Below are positions 36,727 through 46,154 of a stretch of 64,000 nt of DNA, piece after piece. The notes under the pieces are model-generated. The model had not been told where the DNA came from. It searched no databases and worked only from the letters and a program-made list of their open reading frames with translations. The position numbers were made by a program, and so were the translations under genes. This DNA comes from Adiantum capillus-veneris (taxonomy: Eukaryota; Streptophyta; Polypodiopsida; Polypodiales; Pteridaceae). The DNA is taken from NCBI GenBank assembly GCA_014529385.2, contig CM043960.1:118366043-118430042 (forward strand), written 5' to 3'. The stretch's first letter is position 1. Each line of letters opens with the position of its first letter.

Positions 36727-37869
36727 TCAAGCTCCGGGAACATGTCTCACATTCTTCAGCGTGAAAGAAGAGCCATTCTGAAACTTCAATTGAACATCTC
36801 CAACACCTAAGATCTCACATGTCTGCCCATTGCCTAGCCGAACATGATCTTTAGTGGTCACATAAGAGGTAAACCACTCCTTGTTTGGAGACACATGAAG
36901 TGATGCCCCTGAGTCTATAATCCAGTCACTCAGTGCATTTCCATCAGATGCTGTAAGAAGAGCTGAGTCCATTGTATTCTTCAAGAAGTAGATGTCTCCC
37001 AACACTAGACTGTCATCCTCTGCAACAGTGTTTGTCACATTTATTTCTTGAATCTTCACTGAGGACTTGTTCTTCTCACCATGGTGTTCAGCTTTCTCTT
37101 TGCCTTTTTCTGCTTTCCATTCTCTGCAGTCTCTTTTCATGTGACCCTTCTTGCCACAATGGTAGCATTCTATGTCACTCTTGCCTTTAGCACTGCGGGA
37201 CTTGCTACGAGACTGATTCCTCTTTCCACCTTTGTACTTTTCTTTGGTCCTTCCCCTGACAACTAAGGCTGTTCCTTTGCCTTTGTCAATTGTCTTTCTA
37301 TTGGTTTCTTCAGTAAGCAGACTACCTTCTACACCTGCTATGTTCAAACCATCTGGAGGTGCATAATTACTCAAAGCTGTGCGAAAAGTGTCCCAACTTT
37401 TCGGCAATGTGATCAACATGAACATAGCTCTAACAGGTTCATCAAACTTGACACCTTGAGCTGACAACTGACTATAGATTGTGTTGAATTCATTCAGATG
37501 ATTGGACATAGGTGTCCCTTCTTTCATCTTCAAGTCAACAAGCTTCTTAAGCCAGTATACCTGTGAAGCTGCACTCTGCTTCTCATAAAGATCACTCAGC
37601 TTTAACCATGCTTGATAAGCCGACATCGCGTCTGCTACATTGAAGTAAACGCTTTCTGCCAAAGTCAACATAATGGTAGAAAGTGCCAATTCATCCATTT
37701 CGCTCCATTCATCTTCGTCCATATCTTCTGGTTTTATCTCCTTGAGATTTATAGGTTTTATCTGCTTCTTTTGTACCAACACGTGCCAAATCTGCTTCTT
37801 CCACAATGGGAAATTGGTTCCATCCAGTTTCTTGATATTGTAAAGAGCAGTGTCCTGTGATCCAGCCAT
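36727..37869 (-). CDS. copia Gag and retropepsin (380 residues)
   Basis: The frame starts MAGSQDTALYNIKKLDGTNFPLWKK, the usual opening of plant copia Gag with its LDGTN and W signature. The UBN2-type capsid region continues to about residue 190 (YQAWLKLSDLY, LNEFNTIYSQLSAQG). A basic stretch precedes the zinc knuckle CYHCGKKGHMKRDC at about residues 235-248, which binds element RNA. The aspartic protease begins with DWIIDSGASLHVSP, its catalytic DSGA intact, near residue 316. The flap region LGNGQTCEILGVGDVQL follows. The frame ends at PGA with a stop, where a frameshift separates it from the integrase part. This is the longest intact piece of the element and could still make Gag particles, although Gag alone cannot transpose. 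Confidence 0.93.
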   Translation of the reverse strand: MAGSQDTALYNIKKLDGTNFPLWKKQIWHVLVQKKQIKPINLKEIKPEDMDEDEWSEMDELALSTIMLTLAESVYFNVADAMSAYQAWLKLSDLYEKQSAASQVYWLKKLVDLKMKEGTPMSNHLNEFNTIYSQLSAQGVKFDEPVRAMFMLITLPKSWDTFRTALSNYAPPDGLNIAGVEGSLLTEETNRKTIDKGKGTALVVRGRTKEKYKGGKRNQSRSKSRSAKGKSDIECYHCGKKGHMKRDCREWKAEKGKEKAEHHGEKNKSSVKIQEINVTNTVAEDDSLVLGDIYFLKNTMDSALLTASDGNALSDWIIDSGASLHVSPNKEWFTSYVTTKDHVRLGNGQTCEILGVGDVQLKFQNGSSFTLKNVRHVPGA

Positions 37870-38954
37870 AGCTACGCTTCACAGTAGTTTACTTTCCTGG
37901 GAAAAATTAGGCAGAGTTTCCCCTGTAAACTGACCTCTGAACCAATATCAACCTGTCAAATGAACCAAGAAAGCTTCAGATTCTGCAGAAACTTCGGCAG
38001 AGTCTCCTTTGTAAAATGGCTCTGGTGTACTAAAAAACAGACCAAAAACAACTCAAAAAACCACTATCTCTCTAACACTGTAAGCTGTGGGTAAACCTGT
38101 CCTGCACCTGTACTGTCTCTCACTGTCCTGTCACTGTCCTGTAAGCATAGACTGCAACAATGCCTCAACGGCAGTAAAGCAAATATGCAATCCCAACTGT
38201 CTAACTCACAGTGAATACATCCTAGCTGCCTATCTAAGGGTGCTCGAGGGATCGCTCCAAGACCTGTATCACCGAAAGGATCTCAACATTCGAGAATCCC
38301 CCAGCTCAATAAAACCTCACTCGACCCTCAACAAAGGCTGCAGTAAATTTGACAATACATAGACTTCCCACAAAGTCATACATCCACAAATTTCCCACTG
38401 TATGTTGTAACCGCTGCGACGGTTGTTTGCTGCGTGACTCACAGCCAGCAAACCCTCAACAGACATACATCATCTCTAACAATACATCCCATGTGGAAGT
38501 ACCTGCAATGTCAGGATGAAATCTGGAATATCAAGCAGCAAACACAAGCTACCTGATGAACTAGTGGATGTCGCCTACAGTCTATGTGTAGATGCGCCCA
38601 TGTCGTATGTGACACGCCTCCAAGAACTGTGAGCCGTCCTTCGATGTGTAGACAACCACAAATCAACACTCTGGGAGTGCCGATATCCTCAGCACCTATA
38701 GTCGTAGGCCGAAAACCCCAAATTTGCAAAGTCGGATCTGCACCCGCCAAGACCACGTAGTCAAAAATGGCCTGCGCAGAACTTTATCAAAGCCGAACGG
38801 TGGCCGAGATGATCTCAGAATGAAATTCTGAGAACACCAAGCCCTTCGGGCTTACCCACAGGAATTTGGGCCGTGTCTTCGCCTGTCGAATCTCACTCCA
38901 ATCTGGGCAGGTGACTCTGGCTACCTGCAAATGCTGCCCTGAGCCTCGATCTGA
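37870..38954 (-). other. copia leader between primer-binding site and Gag
   Basis: About 1.1 kb of untranslated leader. It is long for a copia element and holds no recognised frame. It presumably carries packaging signals, but none can be identified from sequence alone. Confidence 0.6.
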
Positions 38955-38966
38955 GCTCTGATACCA
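38955..38966 (-). other. Primer-binding site, initiator tRNA-Met
   Basis: The minus strand reads TGGTATCAGAGC two bases inside the 5' LTR, the classic copia primer-binding site. Confidence 0.95.
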
Positions 38967-38968
38967 GT

Positions 38969-39160
38969 TAAAGGAGTACGAGCGGAAGTGCGACGTGAGA
39001 GAGAATGCGAGAAGAAGAGCACGACGATATGGTGAACTCGCTCTACTGTAATGTGTAGAGCATAGTGAGTTCTTATTAGGTTTTTACAAAAGAATATGTG
39101 TACATACCTGGCGGCCCGCCCACTTACCTGGGTGACCACATTGGGCTTTATACCCCAACA
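38969..39160 (-). repeat. copia 5' LTR
   Basis: This is the promoter-bearing copy for the minus-strand element. Its inner terminus has mutated from TG to TA on the plus strand (TAAAGGAG). Otherwise it matches the 3' LTR closely. Confidence 0.95.
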
Positions 39161-39379
39161 CCTATAAATAGGGCCCATTACTCATTTTGTGGGCTATTGT
39201 TGTCATTGGTCATTTTTAGTATAGTTCTACTCTTGTACTCCTTTGGCATTTTTTATGAGCATTACTTGGCTCTCATGGTTGTACTTGATACCGTTGTACT
39301 CTCAATATTTACAAAACATTCCAGTTCTAGTCTCTTTCTTCTATTTCTAGTTGAGTTATTGTCTGATCGTTTATATGAA
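39161..39379 (+). promoter_or_regulatory. Continuation of the interrupted old LTR, with TATA box
   Basis: CCTATAAATAGGGCC at 39161-39175 is a good plant TATA box. About 200 bp of T-rich DNA follow up to the next insertion at 39380. It joins to 33485-33624 when the copia element is removed. Confidence 0.55.
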
Positions 39380-39985
39380 TGTTAACCCTCATGGCTCACG
39401 GACACCCTATCACCTACGACGGACGTTGTAACCTATGGCGGACATTGTATTATTTATTTGGTAGAGTCAGGTACCGGGCTTGTCGGTCCAATAGAAAAAA
39501 GGGTAAGAGTGATTGCCGATGAGAAGCGCACTCTAACTGAAACATTCAAGGGATTAGTTGGCTAAGCATGGGCGCCCAAGTGTGAATGGGGCAAGCTCAT
39601 ATAAAAGTCAACTAAACCTAAAATTCACTCATTCTCTCATTTGTGCAATAGAAGAGTGCTCTTGCTCCATCTCCATCTTCTTCTTCTTCATCTCCTTGTG
39701 TGTGTGTGTGTGTGTATGCGTGAGAGAGAGAGAGAGAGATTGTGTGCGATCAAGCATTGCGATGACGGCACGGCGGCGGCGAAGCGGTTGAGCGCGGCGA
39801 AGCGGCGGCTCCTTCTTCTTCGCGGCGAGGAATCCTCCACGAAGCAAGCATAGAGCGGTGAGTGACACACCATCGCCTTCTTTGAGCTTACTAGTTTAGG
39901 CTTGTTGTGTGCTTGGATCCATTTGTGGCTCGCACACGGTGTATCGGCAAGTTCCTTGCATTGACACGTGCGACATACGCGCACA
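39380..39985 (+). repeat. 5' LTR of the Gag-protease element
   Basis: This 606-bp LTR includes a (TG)n/(GA)n stretch near 39698-39740 and a CGGCGG-rich segment near 39770-39830 that is shorter in the 3' copy, explaining the 20-bp length difference. A TATA-like TCATATAAAAG lies near 39596. Confidence 0.95.
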
Positions 39986-39989
39986 TTTT

Positions 39990-40007
39990 TGGCGCCGCTG
40001 CGAAGGA
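39990..40007 (+). other. Primer-binding site (tRNA not assigned)
   Basis: TGGCGCCGCTGCGAAGGA begins four bases after the LTR. It resembles the TGGCGCCG-type primer sites common in plant gypsy elements, not the initiator tRNA-Met site used by the other elements here. Confidence 0.75.
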
Positions 40008-40727
40008 ATGCCATACATTAAGCTCGAGTAGCACTCTGTGCTTCTCCGTGGTGCAATTTCTATTGTAACAAAGGTAAGGAAGGAAGGTGTGTGTGTTGAG
40101 AAGAGGGATTTGGTGTTATACTGTGTGTTTTTTTTGTTAATGGAGATTTCAAAGGTACTGTGTTTATTCTCTGTGTATTAAGGTAGTTAGTTTTCTGTGT
40201 ACAGTAAGTAGCAAGTAGATCTATGAGAGCTAATAGAGTGTGTTAGTGTGTAAGAGTAGGTGTATTAGTTAGAAGTAGGTAGATAGAGTGTGTGTGTGCT
40301 CTCGCGCAGGCCGCGGCGACCTTATCCTTTAAAAAAAATAAAAAAATAAATAAATAAATAAAAAATTTAAAGGTAGGACCGGGATCGGAAATATCTCCCA
40401 GACCCAAGACTAGACCCAAGCCCAAGCTCACGCTCAGGCCTATGCCTCAGTCGCCTTTTAAAAAAACGAATTTTAGCTTCACACGTAGCTAAAAATTGAT
40501 TTTTTGAGGACCAACGAAACGTCAGATGCCCGAAAATTGTGTTGTAAAGCACACAGCGACCCTCTAAGTGATACACTCATTTCGAGCTTTCACACACTTC
40601 AATCAAAAAAATCAAACATTAAAAAACATTAAAAACGTAAAGACCACGAGTGAAAACGGACGCTTAAATAAGGTAAGCGGTTAACCTTCGAGGTTATTGG
40701 CCGACGTTTGTAGGGTGCTAAAGGCAC
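40008..40727 (+). other. Leader of the Gag-protease element
   Basis: About 720 bp without a coding frame. It contains TG-rich and A-rich runs and is presumably 5' UTR with packaging functions. Confidence 0.6.
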
Positions 40728-41123
40728 ATGCATCTGCGCTCTGGTCGTGTGCTAGAGACGGAGCAACTAGAGAGAATTTTGACTTACGCGAGTTCTCAAT
40801 ATCCACCTACTTTAGGTTCCGGACCCTCAACGGGGACCCAAGGTAGTACAAACCAAGACCCGAACATAGCGGCTAGTGACTCTTCCTCTGACTACGACGT
40901 CATGGAGGGTTTCCCAATGCCTAATCCCAATAGCTCAAGCCAAGACATGCATGTGATGGGCCCGTGGTCCAGGCCGAGCGTGCTTAGCCGCCCGAAGGAA
41001 ACCTTTAGTAGAGCCACTCGCTCCGAACGTGGAGCTAATGATGTAAATGAGGGGGGTGGGGAAGTAAATTCTCCATTCGTGACAAACGTAGACCCTATAC
41101 CGTCAAAAGGTGCACGTGAGTGA
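40728..41123 (+). CDS. Gag N-terminal ORF
   Basis: This 131-residue frame starts at an ATG with MHLRSGRVLETEQ, an opening like that of several plant gypsy Gag proteins. It is Ser/Pro/Asn-rich and acidic around SDSSSDYDVMEGF. The frame overlaps the next one (41120) by four bases in a TGAGTGA context with a shift of -1. Either Gag is made by frameshifting or, more likely, a single-base lesion split one ORF. There is no ATG at the start of the next frame, which favours one original protein. Confidence 0.75.
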   Translation: MHLRSGRVLETEQLERILTYASSQYPPTLGSGPSTGTQGSTNQDPNIAASDSSSDYDVMEGFPMPNPNSSSQDMHVMGPWSRPSVLSRPKETFSRATRSERGANDVNEGGGEVNSPFVTNVDPIPSKGARE

Positions 41124-42847
41124 ATACTTCATTCATTGCACCTCCTGACTCTTCAAAGTTATTTCCCTCCGAGGTCATATTACCCGATTGTAGAAGCCTT
41201 GCCGAAGTGCAAGAGGTTGAGCGATATATCCTTGCAGCGAGGGAAAAGGAAGTCGAGAGCTTACGCAAGGAGGAGCAACGAAGAGAGTTAAAAGCGAAAG
41301 CTCCTATGTCAATATCCTTGCTAAGAGAGCAATCAAGTGCTCCTGATTTAGCAACCGCTAAGGGCCAACCCCTAGAAAGCAACATTGCATCTAGCTCAAA
41401 GGACACCCCTAGCACCTCAATCCTAGATGGAGTGTTCTTAAATGAGAACTGGGAGTACGAATTACAAACAGAGACTCTGACCGACCTATACACATGTCAC
41501 ACCTATCACGTGGGTTGGTTAGATGTTCTACAATCCACAATGGGTGCTACTAGTGTGGAGGATCAACAACAAAGAGTTTGTGAGGTCATCCATAGGGTTA
41601 TCGAGTTAGAGAGACAGAACAAGGGGATCAACATGCCTTCAACAGGTCTCATGAGATTCTTGGATACGAGAAAGGCTAAACAACCGACCTTATCGCAAAT
41701 GGAGACTCCCTTGGTAAGTCCGATGGATCCCCCATATGTTGTTTCTCCAGGGTTCTCAGTGCAATCTGAGCCCACAAGTGATAGCTTCACCTTTCCTAGT
41801 CTAGCTCATCTTTCCCTTGATGACACCACGGCTACCATGCCTACCCCAATGATGGGCATGCCGAGAAACACGCCATGGACCTCATTTGTTAGTAAAGCAC
41901 CACTACATGGTAGCTCAATGCCTGCAACAACAGTACCTACAAGTGTGTACCAATCATATGCACCTATGGGTCATCACACTCATGTAGTCCCTACCCCTCC
42001 CATTGTTTCAACTACCTATGCTCCACAACCACAATACACAAGTTCTTATTTCCATGGGACTATACCGGCTAGCATTATCATGTCACATCCGACGTCTGCT
42101 ATGCCTAGGGCCACCCATATGAACTATGGACCACCACATGGCACAACATCGTACCCAACGTGGAACCCAAGGGCTTCCTATGCGCCAAGCCCCATGCCAA
42201 TAAGTACTCCACATGTAGTCTCTGGAGCGCCTTCACCCACGGTGCCTGCTCACTTAGGTGACTTGGCAACATTTGCTCAAGCTATTGGTCAATCTATTGT
42301 TGAGAATATGTGTAACACGCCTGATAGAGAGCCTAGAAGTAAGGCAGTACAAATAGCCAAGCTCACACAAAAACTTAGTGGAGACGAGGATGTGAGAAAG
42401 CATATCGAAGTGTTTGAACAAATATGCGATTCTCTAGGAGAACACAATGACCTACATAAGAGCAATGCTTTAAGCCTAACCTTAAGTGGAAAGGCTAGGG
42501 ATTGGTATAGAACCCTAAGGATGGAAGAAAAAACGATTTACCCTACTCTTAGGAGACTGTTCTTAAAAGAATACATACGAGAGGGAGTGCTTTGGGGTGT
42601 AGCCTCTCAGCTCCAAAAAGCCCAACGAGAGGAAGGAGAGTCGGTGAGAGACTTTATAAGTCGCTTGAAGCATTTGAATTCTCATTGTAATCCAAATGAG
42701 CGCTTCAACAATAACCAATTGCTTGATAAATTCATTAGGGGATTACGGCATGAGGATATCTACAATGGCCTAGCCATTAGAGGTATCACCAGTTGGGAAG
42801 CAATCACCACCAATGCGATCGAATTGGAGGATAATTTAATGATTTAA
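41120..42847 (+). CDS. Gag, capsid part (575 codons)
   Basis: The first 100 residues are charged and helical (VQEVERYILAAREKEVESLRK). A long Pro/Thr/Ser/His-rich middle follows (residues about 190-390). The Retrotrans_gag capsid domain runs from about residue 405 to 570, with LTQKLSGDEDVRKHIEVFEQ, LSLTLSGKARDWYRTLRM, LRRLFLKEYIREG and ESVRDFISRLKHLN. The frame ends at TAA (42845-42847) but continues in the same frame as the knuckle-bearing ORF at 42857. The TAA is thus either a nonsense mutation or a readthrough site. The first in-frame ATG is near 41306, so the true start probably lies in the preceding ORF. Confidence 0.85.
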   Translation: MNTSFIAPPDSSKLFPSEVILPDCRSLAEVQEVERYILAAREKEVESLRKEEQRRELKAKAPMSISLLREQSSAPDLATAKGQPLESNIASSSKDTPSTSILDGVFLNENWEYELQTETLTDLYTCHTYHVGWLDVLQSTMGATSVEDQQQRVCEVIHRVIELERQNKGINMPSTGLMRFLDTRKAKQPTLSQMETPLVSPMDPPYVVSPGFSVQSEPTSDSFTFPSLAHLSLDDTTATMPTPMMGMPRNTPWTSFVSKAPLHGSSMPATTVPTSVYQSYAPMGHHTHVVPTPPIVSTTYAPQPQYTSSYFHGTIPASIIMSHPTSAMPRATHMNYGPPHGTTSYPTWNPRASYAPSPMPISTPHVVSGAPSPTVPAHLGDLATFAQAIGQSIVENMCNTPDREPRSKAVQIAKLTQKLSGDEDVRKHIEVFEQICDSLGEHNDLHKSNALSLTLSGKARDWYRTLRMEEKTIYPTLRRLFLKEYIREGVLWGVASQLQKAQREEGESVRDFISRLKHLNSHCNPNERFNNNQLLDKFIRGLRHEDIYNGLAIRGITSWEAITTNAIELEDNLMI

Positions 42848-44446
42848 GGAGAAAGAGTGTCTGTTGAGTCTATATCTATTAGCTCACAAGCATCGGGGCA
42901 TCAGCCAATGACCCTAAAGCCTATTGCTAAGGAGCCAAAGATATCTGAGATGACTTTAGCAGATCTCACCAAGGCTATTCAAGAGAGTCTTAGACACAAT
43001 CGTGCTCCGCAAAACAATCATATGTATCCAAGAAGGGAGCAGCAATGGTGCTCAGTATGCTATGGACCGCATAGTACCAGTGAATGCCCTACTTTTAGAG
43101 TAAAATTCAATGGGAACTGCAATGCATGTGGAAGGTATGGTCATCAAGATAAGGATTGCATATTTTTTAAGAGTGCGATGGCTAATAGACCAACCTTAGC
43201 ATGGACAGACACACCTCGAGTGCCTGCATTGATGCCGGCCCCACCTCTTGAACAAACAGCACAACACATGGTCCCTAGGGCCCAAAATGTTGTTCAAACA
43301 ACACCCTTACCACCTCCAGTGCTAGGACCGCAACCACCACATCCGAGAATCACTTTTGTGAATCAAGTGGGTTGTGAGTCATCTATTTCTTGTTTGGAAG
43401 GCTTTGAGGAAGATATAGATCCTAATATTGCCTATGGGATGGATGTGCTTGAAGAAAGTCCACAATACTACATGGAGGACTATTGGGGACATGTCAAACC
43501 TGTATATCAAGTAGCTGCTCTTGCGGGAAGAGGCCAAAATATCAATTACACTGCTAAGAGACCACCTCTTCAATACTATGAGTGTGGAGGTCCACATCGT
43601 GTAGCCGAGTGTCCTATTAGGCTACAAAAGAATGCCACACTAATGCTAACCAATCAAGCAAGCACGTCTACAATGTTGATACTCATGTGTAATCGATGTG
43701 GCATAGATCATTTGATTGCCCAATGTCCAAATAATCCAAATGCACCGAAGATCACGCCATTAAACTTGATTGAAGTTATCGAGGAGCCATCACCAAGTAC
43801 ACCCGTGGTACCAGTAAACGTACTCACACGATTGATGCTCCAAAAACAAAATTATATTCTTGAGGAAAGAGACACAGCATCAATTGCCCAATCTCAGAAA
43901 AAGAAGAAAACACGAAGAAAGAGATCACAAAAAGCAGCGAAGTCAGACCCCAGTTCAAAGACCAACATAGGGACTGGTGATGACCCCGTATATATGAACG
44001 ATGCTGAAGAAGATTCTGATTCAGGTGAAACCATGGAGACCAAAACGACCACTAACATAGAAACCAACAAGGAAGATCTTCATGAGCCACAATGGCCAGG
44101 ATCCAAAAAGAAGATAGGAACTTACCCAAACCCTACAGAGGAGATTGAGCGAGTCAAGCAATTAAGGAGTTTGGTAGAAGATACCCAAAGGGATCTAGAA
44201 CCAGCACCTAGGAAGATCCAGATTACAGACACCGTGTTCCCTACGCAACAACAACCTCACCAAGTCCATAGACCCTTGGACATACCTAGTGTCATCCAAG
44301 AAGAAAGTGACTTAAAGTCATGGGAAAGTGGGCGTACTCACTTCTTGATGGAAAGAATGTTTACAAAGGGACTACCTGATCCTATCGAAGAAATGGAGAT
44401 CCCATCTTCCCCACGCAAGGGACTCAAGGCCAAAAGGTGCCGTTAA
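42848..44446 (+). CDS. Gag, nucleocapsid part with several zinc knuckles
   Basis: In frame with the capsid ORF after one TAA. It holds two adjacent knuckles early, CSVCYGPHSTSEC (spacing 2-3-4) and CNACGRYGHQDKDC (canonical 2-4-4). Near residue 240 is a third that has lost its first Cys (YECGGPHRVAEC), and near 275 a fourth, CNRCGIDHLIAQC (2-3-4). A very basic stretch KKKKTRRKRSQKAAK follows near residue 350, then an acidic and Glu-rich region. Four knuckle-like motifs, three with the shortened spacing, are unusual for a plant gypsy Gag. The role is binding and packaging of element RNA (family knowledge). The frame ends ten bases into the protease frame. Confidence 0.85.
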   Translation, partial: GERVSVESISISSQASGHQPMTLKPIAKEPKISEMTLADLTKAIQESLRHNRAPQNNHMYPRREQQWCSVCYGPHSTSECPTFRVKFNGNCNACGRYGHQDKDCIFFKSAMANRPTLAWTDTPRVPALMPAPPLEQTAQHMVPRAQNVVQTTPLPPPVLGPQPPHPRITFVNQVGCESSISCLEGFEEDIDPNIAYGMDVLEESPQYYMEDYWGHVKPVYQVAALAGRGQNINYTAKRPPLQYYECGGPHRVAECPIRLQKNATLMLTNQASTSTMLILMCNRCGIDHLIAQCPNNPNAPKITPLNLIEVIEEPSPSTPVVPVNVLTRLMLQKQNYILEERDTASIAQSQKKKKTRRKRSQKAAKSDPSSKTNIGTGDDPVYMNDAEEDSDSGETMETKTTTNIETNKEDLHEPQWPGSKKKIGTYPNPTEEIERVKQLRSLVEDTQRDLEPAPRKIQITDTVFPTQQQPHQVHRPLDIPSVIQEESDLKSWESGRTHFLMERMFTKGLPDPIEEMEIPSSPRKGLKAKRCR

Positions 44447-45078
44447 ACATTGCCAAATTGATGGATTTCATGTATTTAGAAGTTAGAACCACCATCATGT
44501 CCAAACTATATAAAGACCCTGAGCTAGTCTCAGCTCTTCGAGTCTTCCTCAATGGAGAACTGAAGTTTGGGCTACCACAATTTGCACAGATGGATGGAGC
44601 TGGGGAGATGCCAATAGAGGAGGAATACATAGATCCACAACCCAACCTAGATGAGAACCTTGTTATAGAAATACCTGTTAATAAGTTGGGACAATACTTT
44701 GAGGGTGATGAATCCAATGCGACTATACCAATCACTACTAAGGGATTAACTGTGAAGGGAATCCTTGATGGTGGCGTTGGGGTTAGCATTGTGACTAAAA
44801 ATTGCTGGGAAACTATGGGAAGACCTCACCTAGCGACCACAACCATAGTAGTGAAGATGACCAATGGGTCTATTGTTAAACCTATTGGGATGCTAGAAGA
44901 TCTCAAGATCAAGGTCTTTGGACATAAAATAAGAGTTACCTTCATTGTTATGGATTTCTCCAAACACACTATGGCATCGAAGATGATCTTAGGACATCCT
45001 TTCATGAGGGAAGCAAAAATGGTGCATGACTGGTCCAAAAACCATGTCTACCTGCAGTTCCAAGATTCTTTCATTTGA
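44437..45078 (+). CDS. Retropepsin domain with a variant active site
   Basis: After a frame change relative to Gag, this frame reads through a linker (MDFMYLEVRTTIMSKLYKDPELV) to a retropepsin-like domain. ITTKGLTVKGILDGGVGVSIVTKNCWETMG carries the catalytic Asp in DGGVG where most retropepsins have DSGA. The flap and second conserved block is MILGHPFMREAKMVHDWSKNHVYLQ, matching the ILG(R/H)P...AK.IHDW ending of gypsy proteases. It ends at TGA (45076-45078), and the next ORF continues in the same frame. Function as an aspartic protease is probable if the second residue tolerates Gly. Confidence 0.8.
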   Translation: MPLNIAKLMDFMYLEVRTTIMSKLYKDPELVSALRVFLNGELKFGLPQFAQMDGAGEMPIEEEYIDPQPNLDENLVIEIPVNKLGQYFEGDESNATIPITTKGLTVKGILDGGVGVSIVTKNCWETMGRPHLATTTIVVKMTNGSIVKPIGMLEDLKIKVFGHKIRVTFIVMDFSKHTMASKMILGHPFMREAKMVHDWSKNHVYLQFQDSFI

Positions 45079-45984
45079 GTGGATCTTGTGACGGGTCGAG
45101 CACATCCTCTAGGAAACAGGTTTATAATTGATCATAGATCTGACACCACAATTCACTCGGCCCCATTGCAGTATTGTTACACGTGTAAAGCGGACACTGA
45201 TGTTGGGGAAGATTCTCCTTATATGGATGTACTACCTGGGATGACTGAGTCGAACAATGTGGATTGGGTCCACCTAGCAGCAACCATAGACACTTGGGGA
45301 AATAGGGGGACAACCTGGGTAACACATGAGGGGGATGATATGCATGTACCCTTAAATATTCTACAAGCAATGCATATAGCTTCTGGCAAAACTCTTCCTA
45401 ATATAACGAAGAAAACATACAAGTGGTTCCCTAAAGCTTCTTTAGCGACCATAGCTAGTGCTAAAAAACAGAAGCCTTGTACGAAACGTCCCACTCGCTC
45501 CAAGAAATGTAAAGAAACATTGCGTTGGATTTCTAAACGACTATTGGAAGCCCAAGGCTACTATAAAGGAAATGATCAAATATGGGTGCCAAAACGTAAA
45601 TTGTACTCTTACCTGTCACCTGGCCCATGTGAGCTCAATCCTGTGGCTCCAAAACAAATTAAAGATTGTGGAAAGAGAAAAATTACAGAATGCTACACAC
45701 CCGCTCCAGAGCTAGTTTGGGTACCGAAGAAAGAACGATTTGTTTCACCTAGCTCAGGAAAGGGGGAGTCCCATGAAGCTTCTAGCTCCTCATGTAATGC
45801 ATCCATAGAGGTAAAAACTTCTCCACAACCTCCACCTAAAATACTGGACCTCCATAAAGCTACAAAGGAATCCACACCTTCCAGTGTTCAAGAATCACCC
45901 GATGAACTACTTCAAGTTCGATCCTGGGAGAGTACCTTACCACCCTTGCAACTCGACGAGGCACCTAAGGTAATAGAAAACTAA
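45079..45984 (+). CDS. Unknown 301-codon ORF in the position of reverse transcriptase
   Basis: It is in frame with the protease across one TGA. The first 110 residues (HPLGNRFIIDHRS, YMDVLPGMTESNNVDWVHLAATIDTWG) have no motif I know. The middle is Lys/Arg-rich (KKQKPCTKRPTRSKKCKETLRW). Two related segments follow, LEAQGYYKGNDQIWVPKRKLYSYLSP and TECYTPAPELVWVPKKERFVSP, each with a WVPK core, suggesting an internal repeat. The end is Ser/Pro-rich. No RT, RNase H or integrase residue is present. The start codon is uncertain (GTG at the first codon), and it may be made only as a readthrough product. Its last stop overlaps an ATG (TAATG) at 45982-45986. Confidence 0.7.
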   Translation: MDLVTGRAHPLGNRFIIDHRSDTTIHSAPLQYCYTCKADTDVGEDSPYMDVLPGMTESNNVDWVHLAATIDTWGNRGTTWVTHEGDDMHVPLNILQAMHIASGKTLPNITKKTYKWFPKASLATIASAKKQKPCTKRPTRSKKCKETLRWISKRLLEAQGYYKGNDQIWVPKRKLYSYLSPGPCELNPVAPKQIKDCGKRKITECYTPAPELVWVPKKERFVSPSSGKGESHEASSSSCNASIEVKTSPQPPPKILDLHKATKESTPSSVQESPDELLQVRSWESTLPPLQLDEAPKVIEN

Positions 45985-46154
45985 TGGCAAAAATCCCCAC
46001 CTATTACCAACTGGAACAATTGGTTTCAAAGGGTGACGAGCTCATTTCAAACGGTATGATCTACCCAAGGAAGGGGGGAGTGTTTACTGATAGTCATCAT
46101 TCACTTGCTTCCCTCTCAACCTTCCTCCCTGACCTCGTATTCTCCCAATCTTAG
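45984..46154 (+). CDS. Small ORF (56 codons) overlapping the previous stop
   Basis: The ATG at 45984 shares bases with the preceding TAA. The peptide MAKIPTYYQLEQLVSKGD...MIYPRKGGVFTDSHH runs over a purine tract and stops at 46152-46154. It is short and of unknown function. The TAATG overlap is the type used for reinitiation in some compact genomes, but chance cannot be excluded. Confidence 0.4.
   Translation: MAKIPTYYQLEQLVSKGDELISNGMIYPRKGGVFTDSHHSLASLSTFLPDLVFSQS

Larger units (their letters stand above)
33625..39160 (-). mobile_element. Structurally complete Ty1/copia element
   Basis: Two 192-bp LTRs (33625-33816 and 38969-39160) flank a copia internal region on the minus strand. CCTAT is duplicated at 33620-33624 and 39161-39165. 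The primer-binding site, polypurine tract and all domains from Gag to RNase H are present in copia order. Coding is broken by one clear nonsense codon and about four frame changes. The LTRs differ at about seven positions, all transitions, roughly 96 percent identity, so it is younger than the chromovirus. Confidence 0.96.

Noticed and set aside
40728-45078. Endogenous pararetrovirus reading of the Gag-protease ORFs
   Set aside because: Paired LTRs, a 5-bp target duplication, a primer site and a purine tract identify an LTR retrotransposon, and no movement protein or RT is present.
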